Shown here in pieces: positions 18,101-24,238 of a stretch of DNA of 64,000 nt. Within the stretch, counting starts at the first letter, position 1. The number at the start of each line of letters is the position of its first letter. The notes under the pieces are model-generated. The model was not told the DNA's origin. It saw only the letters and a program-made list of their open reading frames with translations, and searched no databases. This DNA is from Mariniphaga sp. (lineage in GTDB: Bacteria; Bacteroidota; Bacteroidia; Bacteroidales; Prolixibacteraceae), in assembly GCA_025355585.1 (NCBI GenBank), contig JANXZJ010000079.1, forward strand, positions 62,001 through 126,000, written 5' to 3'. A program made the translations under genes and the position numbers.

Positions 18101-18798
18101 GTATGTACCTTGCCGGTTTCGATGTAAAAGACGTGCATATGACCGACCTGATCAGCGGACGCGAAACACTCGAAGAGCTGAACCTGATCGTTTTTGTAGG
18201 AGGATTCTCCAACTCTGATGTTCTCGGCTCAGCAAAAGGATGGGCTGGAGCCTTCAGATGCAACGAAAAAGCAAAAACTGCCCTTGAAAATTTTTACAAG
18301 AGAACTGATACGCTAAGTTTGGGAATTTGCAACGGTTGTCAGTTGATGGTTGAACTCGATCTTGTAAATCCGGGACATGCCGAAAGCATCAAAATGGCAC
18401 ACAACGATTCGCATAAATTTGAATCATGCTTTGTGAGCGTTGATGTTCAGGAAAATCAATCGGTTATGTTTAAATCACTTGCCGGCAAAAGCCTTGGAGT
18501 TTGGGTAGCTCATGGTGAAGGAAAGTTTGTGATGCCTTTTGCAGAAGAAAAATACCAGATTCCGGTTAAATTCTCCTACAGCAACTATCCGGGAAATCCC
18601 AATGGATCGGATTTTGATACCGCTGCCATTTGTTCGGAAGATGGTCGTCACCTGGCGATGATGCCCCATATTGAAAGATCTGTATATCCATGGCAGTGGG
18701 CTAATTATCCTGTGGACCGTAAAGATGATCAGGTAACACCATGGATGGAAGCTTTTGTAAATGCATTGAATTGGATTAAAAAGACAAAGGGAAAATAA
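15106..18798 (+). CDS. purL: Phosphoribosylformylglycinamidine synthase (single-chain)
   Basis: A 1230-residue enzyme for the fourth step of purine synthesis, converting FGAR, glutamine and ATP to FGAM. It is the large single-chain type: N-terminal PurS-like region, linker, two AIRS-type halves (HCRHKIFNG, LKAETHNFPTTVEPFNGAATG, SIHDHGAGGHLNCLSELVEE, PTGKDSLSMTQKY) and a C-terminal glutamine amidotransferase with nucleophile Cys in GICNGCQLM (about residue 1076) and the His/Glu pair in MPHIERSV (about 1188-1190). It has its own promoter. Its last ~155 bases recur in degraded form about 1.2 kb downstream, after a toxin-antitoxin locus, and the likely original terminator lies beyond that second copy. 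Confidence 0.98.
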   Translation: MILFFKGKSKLIAVDTQKEQCTFNLGKLIWLFDQASLINQESVSGIFVGPRKEMITPWSTNAVEITQNMGITGIVRIEEFFQADSEHPKFDPMLQVVYKELNQQIFTIYHQPEPILYIDDIATYSSQEGLALSEDEINYLNGVSTKLGRKLTDSEVFGFSQVNSEHCRHKIFNGNFIIDGIEKPSTLFQLIKETTRVNPNTILSAYKDNCSFSKGPDSEQFAPITQDKPDYFQVTDIKTVLSLKAETHNFPTTVEPFNGAATGSGGEIRDRMAGGKGSFPIAGTAVYMTAYSRNDEEGRSWEDATEPRPWLYQTPEEILIKASNGASDFGNKFGQPLINGSVLTFEHFENQKKFGYDKVIMQAGGIGYARGEDCLKSVPGIGDKVVLLGGDNYRIGMGGGAVSSVDTGEFESHIELNAVQRANPEMQKRAYNTIRALAESGNNPIISIHDHGAGGHLNCLSELVEETGGEIYIDQLPVGDPTLSAKEIVGNESQERMGFVTGGENIELITRIAERERSPIYVIGETTGDHKFTFENRKTGEKPINWELAYMFGKPPKTVLEDDSKVATFSEVKYDPSQINKYIEQVLQLESVGCKDWLTNKVDRSVTGKVAKQQCAGKLQLPLNNLGVVAIDYQGVKGIATSLGHAPVAGLIDAANGSILSIAESLTNIIWAPLTHGIKGISLSANWMWPAKNQGENFRLYSGVEACSIFACALGVNIPTGKDSLSMTQKYKNDVVYAPGTVIISASGEVTDIRNIVEPVLVVDPSKPLYYIDFSKALKSLGGSSFAQTLSQLGENTPTVTDPDYFVKAFNTIQNLIENQSILAGHDISSGGILTTLLEMCFAQNECGIDINLTGMKEADSVKALFSENPGIVVQPKDFAEFEKALNNNEIAFVRIGNPTTAREISVINGNDKFQFDIDSLRDKWFKPSYLLDRRQSGEKLALERFENYKKNELKFDFGSFTGKFKDLKINPKRRQSSGIKAAIIREKGSNGDREMAWSMYLAGFDVKDVHMTDLISGRETLEELNLIVFVGGFSNSDVLGSAKGWAGAFRCNEKAKTALENFYKRTDTLSLGICNGCQLMVELDLVNPGHAESIKMAHNDSHKFESCFVSVDVQENQSVMFKSLAGKSLGVWVAHGEGKFVMPFAEEKYQIPVKFSYSNYPGNPNGSDFDTAAICSEDGRHLAMMPHIERSVYPWQWANYPVDRKDDQVTPWMEAFVNALNWIKKTKGK

Positions 18799-18832
18799 CT
18801 TTTAGGTAATCTTTATTATTAGGCAGATTGGT

Positions 18833-19135
18833 CTATATTCTTATTGATTTTGGATTTTTCCTATTATCAAAAAGAGTCAGTATTACAATGTTATCAACTT
18901 TCACTTCAAAATAAATCGATGTTTGCTTCGAAAGTACACAGCGTTTTACATTTGATTTCAACTCACTATTTGAAAATATATCAGGATTTTTCGATATTAA
19001 GATCAATGTTTTATCAAGTAATTTATAAAAAGTCCGAATTTCCCTATGTGTCCATTTATTTGACAGATAGTCAATTATAGAATCTAAATTACTTATGGCT
19101 TCAACTGACCACTCAATCTTATAGCCACTTTTCAT
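18833..19135 (-). CDS. RelE/ParE-family toxin
   Basis: A 100-residue type II toxin of the RelE/ParE superfamily. Visible features are the N-terminal strand-helix (YKIEWSVEAISNLDSIIDYL), a basic centre (NVKRCVLSKQTSIYFEV) and the C-terminal VILTLFDNRKNP pattern typical of ParE-like members. It overlaps the upstream antitoxin gene by 17 bases, the usual antitoxin-first arrangement. Whether it poisons gyrase or cleaves mRNA is not readable. The pair lies between two copies of the purL 3' end, suggesting acquisition as a unit. Confidence 0.88.
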   Translation of the reverse strand: MKSGYKIEWSVEAISNLDSIIDYLSNKWTHREIRTFYKLLDKTLILISKNPDIFSNSELKSNVKRCVLSKQTSIYFEVKVDNIVILTLFDNRKNPKSIRI

Positions 19136-19352
19136 ATTTTTTTCTTACCTCTGAATGTGGAGTCGTTCTTCCATTTTTCGAATCTTCTAATCCTCTTTCA
19201 ATTGATTGGCGTTCTTCTTTCGAAATAGTATCCCACCAATCCAACTTTTTTGTTGATTGATCCTTCATCTTCTTCAATTGCAATAGGACTGAATTATCAT
19301 CTAATCCTGCAATCCATTGAATAATATCCAACTTCTCTGCATGTGTATTCAT
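19119..19352 (-). CDS. Antitoxin partner of the RelE/ParE toxin
   Basis: A 77-residue acidic-basic protein, helical throughout, with an ISKEERQSIERGLEDSKNGRTTPHSEV segment typical of small antitoxins paired with RelE/ParE toxins (the ERGL.D...G...H.EV pattern). The N-terminal half (IIQWIAGLDDNSVLLQLKKM) probably forms the dimerisation or DNA-binding part. The 17-base overlap with the toxin gene implies translational coupling. A similar but separate antitoxin-like ORF lies 177 bases upstream. Confidence 0.8.
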   Translation of the reverse strand: MNTHAEKLDIIQWIAGLDDNSVLLQLKKMKDQSTKKLDWWDTISKEERQSIERGLEDSKNGRTTPHSEVRKKYEKWL

Positions 19353-19529
19353 TTGTAAATTATTTTAAGCAAATTTAAGTAAATAAAAATCATTTTTCAA
19401 AAATAAAACCGAAGTAAAATCTTATTAATATGCAGATTGCAGTATTCTGTTGACTTATAACCGGACATCAAATAGTAGTAAATAAAATCTTATTGAGTTC
19501 ACTTTTCGAAAAATCAGTCCAATAAATCT

Positions 19530-19772
19530 TTAACGCCATCCCTGAATTTCTGTTGTAAGATCATTATTTTCAGTTAATCTGTCATTTTTGGAATCAAGTA
19601 ACGATTGATCGATTCTCTTATTAAATTTCTCCAGTGTCATTGGCGAGAAGTCACCTACAATCATCCTTTCTTTTTCCTTCTCCAATAATTTTTCCAAACG
19701 AATAATGACATCCTCGCTCTGAATTTTAAGAAATTCTTGCACAAATGATATTTTTCGAGTCTGTAAATCCAT
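19530..19772 (-). CDS. Orphan antitoxin-like protein
   Basis: An 80-residue protein with the same plan as the intact antitoxin: KISFVQEFLKIQSEDVIIRL at the N-terminus and a C-terminal MTLEKFNKRIDQSLLDSKND segment. No toxin follows it. The sequence behind it (about 19418-19450) resembles the sequence behind the intact toxin gene (18808-18840), which suggests a duplicated module whose toxin was deleted. It could still counter a related toxin elsewhere, but this is inference. Confidence 0.65.
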   Translation of the reverse strand: MDLQTRKISFVQEFLKIQSEDVIIRLEKLLEKEKERMIVGDFSPMTLEKFNKRIDQSLLDSKNDRLTENNDLTTEIQGWR

Positions 19773-19848
19773 CTTTATTTTTCTCAGTAACGTTCCAAAT
19801 TCAAAGATACAAACATTTGATGAATGTTGTTATTCAAAATCAATATGG

Positions 19849-20003
19849 AATAGGTGGTCGCCACCCGGCCAGGATGCCCCATATTGAAAGATCTGTGTAT
19901 CCATGGCAGTGGCCAAATTACCCCGCTGACCGTAAAAAGGACCAGGTAACACGAGGATAGAAGCATTTGTAAATGCGTTGAATTGGATTAAAAAACAAAA
20001 GAA
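19849..20003 (+). pseudogene. Second, degraded copy of the purL 3' end
   Basis: This segment matches purL 18641-18796 over its whole length, with a 23-base identical block around CCATATTGAAAGATC and the translated match MPHIERSVYPWQW...NYP.DRK.DQVT. It has no start, carries a one-base deletion near 19952 and a stop, so it is not functional. Differences from the intact end are spread along the segment, as if the two copies had diverged in different backgrounds. A strong terminator follows it but none follows the intact copy, suggesting this is the original, displaced end of the gene. Confidence 0.85.
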
Positions 20004-20036
20004 TACTGATTTTCATCAATTTCCCTTATCAAATTA

Positions 20037-20080
20037 ATACGGTTAAAAGATTTATAGAAAACCTTTTAACCGTATTTTTT
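20037..20080 (+). terminator. Terminator, probably the original one of purL
   Basis: A 13-bp stem (20037-20049, ATACGGTTAAAAG, with 20063-20075) and a 13-base loop lead into a T6 run on the plus strand. It lies 34 bases after the purL remnant and directly against the stop of the converging Dabb gene. Confidence 0.8.
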
Positions 20081-20465
20081 ATTTCACCCAAAAATCAACA
20101 ACAGTGACTTTATCAAGATAAGGTCCTAATATCTTTCCAAACTCTTTATGAGCCGGATGAATAAGATAAGCATCACGATCCTTGTCGGAAGTAAAAGTCA
20201 GGATAAAACAGTGTGTAAGACCCTGATTTAAACCTTCAGGACTTGAATTTGTGCCCCATTCGTAACTTTGGATACCACCGATTTTTTGAGGAAGTTTTGC
20301 AAACGCCTCCTCTACCAGCTTAATATTCGCCGGTGTGGCGCTTTCCTTAAACTTAAACATCACTACGTGGCGTAAGACTTTACCCGGATTTGCCGCCTGG
20401 GTATTTACAACTGACAGTAACATTGAGAACAAAAGCAAAATTGCAAAGGTTGATTTGATTTTCAT
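20079..20465 (-). CDS. Secreted Dabb-family (stress-response A/B barrel) protein
   Basis: A 128-residue protein with a signal peptide (residues 1-24, FAILLLFSMLLSVVNTQA) and a single dimeric alpha/beta barrel domain of the Dabb family: LRHVVMFKFKESATPANIKLVEEAF at the start of the domain and a GLTHCFILTFTSDKDRDAYLIHPAHKEF core. Family members are diverse and mostly uncharacterised; some bind or convert small aromatic or lipid molecules. It lies 51 bases downstream of the Sel1-repeat gene and may be co-transcribed with it. Confidence 0.9.
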   Translation of the reverse strand: MKIKSTFAILLLFSMLLSVVNTQAANPGKVLRHVVMFKFKESATPANIKLVEEAFAKLPQKIGGIQSYEWGTNSSPEGLNQGLTHCFILTFTSDKDRDAYLIHPAHKEFGKILGPYLDKVTVVDFWVK

Positions 20466-20516
20466 AAATAAAAGATTTAATGATTTGATTTACAAATAAT
20501 ATCGAGTTAGAACCTG

Positions 20517-23063
20517 TTATTCCTCCGTATCCTCCAAAATATAATCTTCCCAAAAATTCAAAACAGCAGGACCAGTGAACAAATCATTATTATCCAATAA
20601 TTTATCCGCAGGTTTCCAACCCTTCTGTGAAGACAATTCGAGATATTTCCGGGCTACCGCCTGATCTTTGACATCACATTCTCCTGATAAAATCAACAAG
20701 GCAAGCAGATAGGTGGCTACTTCATCCTGATCGTCCTGAACGAGCGAATCGAGGATTTCGTAGGCTTTCTGAAAATCAACAATACCATTTTCACCTCGTT
20801 TCAGGTAGGTGGCTTTATTGATTTTTGCAGCTGTGATACCTTCGTCAGCACTTTTTTCGAACCATGTCCATGCTGATGCCGGATCGCGTTCAGAGAATTT
20901 TTTAGAAACCAGCACAACACCTAAAAGATTGTAAGCCGGAGCATAACCGTTTTCCGCAGCAGCTTTGAGGTGAAGCACAGCATTGGTAAAATCCTGATAA
21001 CCATGCGTTGTAAAGAGAATACGGCCAAGTTCGTAACGTGCTTCGTCGTCTCCGGCTTCAGCTGCTTTTTCGAAACTCGTGATAGCCTTGTCCACATTTT
21101 TCTGTACGCCATCGCCGTTTAAATACATATCGCCCAAATTCTTCCAGGCGTCGGTAAAACCATTCTCAGCCGACCGTGAATAATAGTTAAATGCCTCATT
21201 GACGTCTTTCCCGGTTCCTTCACCAAAATAGTACATGCCGGCAAGGTTGTATTGTGCCTGCGCGTAACCTGCTTCAGACGCCTTTTTAAAACACTCAAAT
21301 GCTTTGGCAAAATCTTTCTCTCCCGTATCACCAAAATAGTACATCACGCCAAGGTTATAGGTTCCCAGATAGAAACCAGCCTCATCCGCTTTTGAGTACC
21401 ATTTCACAGCTTCATATGGATTTGCGTCAGTACCTTTTCCCTGGTGATAGGCATTCCCAAGGTTATTCATTGCTTCTGCAACACCAAGTTCTGCAGCTAT
21501 TTCGTACTGTTGAACAGCCATTCTCATATTCTGACTGATTCCTTTGCCAGATTCGTACATCACGCCAAGATTAAATGCAGCCTTGGGATAACCGGCACTT
21601 GCCGCTTTCTGATACCATTTGAATGCTTCGTCGGTATTCTGATCTTTTGTGATCCCATTTTCGTAATAAACACCCACCCTGAACATCGCGCCGGGAACGC
21701 CCAGTTCTGCAGCCTTTAAAAACCATTCGAAAGCTTTCTCCTTTTCGGACCAGTAAGCCAGACTTTTTTCATGTATAATTCCGACAAGGTAATTAGCCCT
21801 TGGATGTCCCGCTTCGGCAGCTCGTTTAAAATAGTCTGCCGCCGATTGGTTATCTTTCGTTGTCATCTCGCCTGCAAGAAGAATACCGGCATATTTAAAT
21901 TGTGCTTCAATAATTCCTTTCTCCGCAGCTCGTCTGTAATAATCGACCGATATTTTATTGTTTGACTCTACTTCATCACCAATTTCATATTTTTGAGCGA
22001 GTCTGAACAAGGCTTCAGGGCTCTCTGTAGCTGCCGCTTTCTTTAGCCAATCGACACCTTCTGCATCCGATTTTTTTAAATATAAACCGGCAAGCGCATT
22101 CTGTGCATCGGCGCTTCCTTTGTCAGCGGCCCGCTGGTACCAATCAAATGCGCTGGTATCACCGGTTTCATCCAAAAGCCTGCCCATCAGGAAAATTGCT
22201 TCAACATAATCGGCATTGGCAGCCTGTTCAAGATACTCTTTCGCCTTAACAACGTCTTTTTCAGTACCAATTCCTTCAAAATACATTTTTCCAAGCGCGA
22301 GTGCAACTTCCGACGATATTGTTCCTTCCAGCTTTGTCAACCATGCAAATGCATCTGCTGCATCCTTTTCTGCACCCTTGCCTTCGTATAAAAACAGACC
22401 AGCCTTTTCAAAAGCAGGAACGTAATCACTTTTGGCAGCTTTTAAAGTCCATTCAAATGCTTTGGTCAGCTTAACCGGAACTGTTAAGCCCTGTTCGAAA
22501 ATCTCACCAACTTTAAACATGGCAGGAGCATATCCGCCTTTTGCAGATTCGTACCAATTATCAACAGCTTCATTCAAATCTTTATAGCCACCATCGCCCG
22601 ATTGCAATAACCGGCCAAAATTGTATTTTGCGATAATATCTCCTCTTTGCGCACCTCGTTCGTACCATTCCCATGCTTTATTCAGATCAACAGGAAGTCC
22701 GTTCCCGTTTTCGCGCATCTCACCAATAAAATTGCAGGCCCCGACACCACCTTCGCGGGCAGACTCCAGGAACCACTTTACCGACTCTTCAGGAGAGAGC
22801 GGCCGGTTGATTCCTTCGTAATACTTTTTACCAATAACGAACGATGCACCGGCAAGACCTTTCTCCATCTGTGCTTCGAATGTTATAATCGATTGATTGA
22901 TATCTTTTTCATTTCGATAAATATCGAGAAATACCATTGCAGGTTTAAAACCGTCTTTAAGCGACGATTCGATTCTTTTTACACCTTTTTCTACTTTCCC
23001 TTTTTTCAACGATTCAATTCCATTGCGGAAAGCACGTGGTGCCGTTTCAATTATCTGACTCAT
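20517..23063 (-). CDS. Giant Sel1-like repeat protein
   Basis: An 848-residue protein made almost entirely of about 20 Sel1-like (TPR-type) helical repeats of roughly 36 residues, with the recurrent pattern A...G...A...LG..Y..G.GV..D...A..WY.KAA. There is no signal peptide, so it is probably cytosolic. The first 75 residues and the last 20 are outside the repeat consensus. Such solenoids serve as scaffolds for protein complexes; the partner is not apparent. A -7 promoter box lies 65 bases upstream. Confidence 0.93.
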   Translation of the reverse strand: MSQIIETAPRAFRNGIESLKKGKVEKGVKRIESSLKDGFKPAMVFLDIYRNEKDINQSIITFEAQMEKGLAGASFVIGKKYYEGINRPLSPEESVKWFLESAREGGVGACNFIGEMRENGNGLPVDLNKAWEWYERGAQRGDIIAKYNFGRLLQSGDGGYKDLNEAVDNWYESAKGGYAPAMFKVGEIFEQGLTVPVKLTKAFEWTLKAAKSDYVPAFEKAGLFLYEGKGAEKDAADAFAWLTKLEGTISSEVALALGKMYFEGIGTEKDVVKAKEYLEQAANADYVEAIFLMGRLLDETGDTSAFDWYQRAADKGSADAQNALAGLYLKKSDAEGVDWLKKAAATESPEALFRLAQKYEIGDEVESNNKISVDYYRRAAEKGIIEAQFKYAGILLAGEMTTKDNQSAADYFKRAAEAGHPRANYLVGIIHEKSLAYWSEKEKAFEWFLKAAELGVPGAMFRVGVYYENGITKDQNTDEAFKWYQKAASAGYPKAAFNLGVMYESGKGISQNMRMAVQQYEIAAELGVAEAMNNLGNAYHQGKGTDANPYEAVKWYSKADEAGFYLGTYNLGVMYYFGDTGEKDFAKAFECFKKASEAGYAQAQYNLAGMYYFGEGTGKDVNEAFNYYSRSAENGFTDAWKNLGDMYLNGDGVQKNVDKAITSFEKAAEAGDDEARYELGRILFTTHGYQDFTNAVLHLKAAAENGYAPAYNLLGVVLVSKKFSERDPASAWTWFEKSADEGITAAKINKATYLKRGENGIVDFQKAYEILDSLVQDDQDEVATYLLALLILSGECDVKDQAVARKYLELSSQKGWKPADKLLDNNDLFTGPAVLNFWEDYILEDTEE

Positions 23064-23127
23064 TATACTTCATTCAAAATTGAGCCTAAAATTAGCTTTA
23101 ATGAGTTATTTACAGGTATACTATTTG

Positions 23128-23135
23128 CAAAAATA
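23128..23135 (-). promoter_or_regulatory. -7 element upstream of the Sel1-repeat gene
   Basis: TATTTTTG on the minus strand matches TAnnTTTG. No TTTG occurs at the normal -33 spacing. Confidence 0.35.
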
Positions 23136-23225
23136 TTGTACAATTGTTGGTTTTCGTGGTAATAATCAAATACAATCACTGATCGAGTTCGTAAAAGAAC
23201 TATTTTTACAACAAAATCTTCGCCT

Positions 23226-23765
23226 ATGAAACCTTTGGAGATTATTGCAAAGTATTACAAACCAAGATCAAAAGCCTATAAGATCCTGGTCAGCCATTCC
23301 AATCTGGTGACGGAAAAGGCTTTGAGAATTGCGCAAAATCACAAAGAGTTACTTCCCGATCGTAAATTTATCGAGGAAGCATCTATGCTGCACGACATTG
23401 GCATCTTCAAAACGAACGCGCCCGATCTGTATTGTTTTGGTGAATATCCCTACCTCTGTCACGGCTACCTTGGTTGTGAAATATTGGTCGCAGAGGGTTA
23501 CCCTGAGCATGGACTGGTTTGTGAAAGACATACGGGTGTCGGAATAACCATTGAGGAGATCATTGCAAATAAGCTTCCTTTGCCAGTACGCGATTATATG
23601 CCGGTTTCGGTTGAAGAGCAAATCATTTGTTTTGCAGATAAGTTTTTCTCAAAGAGCGGTGATATTTTTCGCGAGAAAGCGGTTGGCGATGTCAGAAAAT
23701 CGATGCAAAAGTTTGGAAGTAAAAATGTTGCCCGTTTTAATGAATGGTGCGAAATTTTCCTGTAA
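23226..23765 (+). CDS. HD-domain phosphohydrolase
   Basis: A 179-residue single-domain HD protein. Metal ligands are visible as H..... in SHSNLVTEKAL, the paired His-Asp in MLHDIGIF (about residues 55-62) and a further His in LVCERHTGVG, followed by the conserved ADKFFSK. The size and motifs match small uncharacterised HDIG hydrolases, which act on nucleotides or phosphate esters. The gene is transcribed alone, divergent from the Sel1-repeat gene, and is followed by a 21-bp tandem repeat. Confidence 0.85.
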   Translation: MKPLEIIAKYYKPRSKAYKILVSHSNLVTEKALRIAQNHKELLPDRKFIEEASMLHDIGIFKTNAPDLYCFGEYPYLCHGYLGCEILVAEGYPEHGLVCERHTGVGITIEEIIANKLPLPVRDYMPVSVEEQIICFADKFFSKSGDIFREKAVGDVRKSMQKFGSKNVARFNEWCEIFL

Positions 23766-23898
23766 ATAAAAGTTTGTCGTAAATCACCCAACTTACAAGG
23801 GGAAAATAACATTTCAATTTTTGTTTCCGGTTGAGAGTGCAACTTCTTAGCCGTATTGAACCCGGTTTAACCCCTGGAAAACTTACGCCAATCTCGCC

Positions 23899-24192
23899 CA
23901 AACTAATACAGATTGTCCCTTTCCGGATACAACTAATGGTCGACCGAATTCAATTAGTGCCCGACCGAATCCAATTCTTTTACGACCGAACCCAACTAGT
24001 GCCCGACCGAATCCAATTCTTTTACGACCGAATTCAATTATTATACGACCGAATCCAATTAGTTTACGACCGAATTCAACTAGTAGTCGACCGAATCCAA
24101 TTAGTTTACGACCGAATTCAACTTGTGGCCTTCCGAATTCAAATATTTTACGTCCGAACCCAACTTGTGCCCGAAAAAATACAAATTATTGA
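23899..24192 (+). repeat. 21-bp tandem repeat encoding a heptapeptide (DRIQLVx)
   Basis: About 12 clear units of 21 bases (23941-24192), consensus CGACCGAATYCAAYTAGTxxx, plus two decayed units on the left. In the plus frame each unit reads DRIQL plus two variable residues, within an open frame from a TTG at 23831 to a TGA/stop at 24197-24199. Base changes between units are mostly synonymous in this frame (ATT/ATC, TTA/CTA) but would change residues (E/G, I/V) on the minus strand. An internal ATG at 23936 is a possible start. Whether a protein is made is uncertain; no match to a known family was recognised. Confidence 0.85.
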
Positions 24193-24238
24193 CGAATGAA
24201 GTGAAAAATGGGATGAATTTAGATGATCGACCCTTCAA

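Noticed and set aside
23899-24192. Possible CRISPR array in the 21-bp repeat region
   Set aside because: Units are directly adjacent with no unique spacers and no cas genes are nearby; it is a minisatellite.
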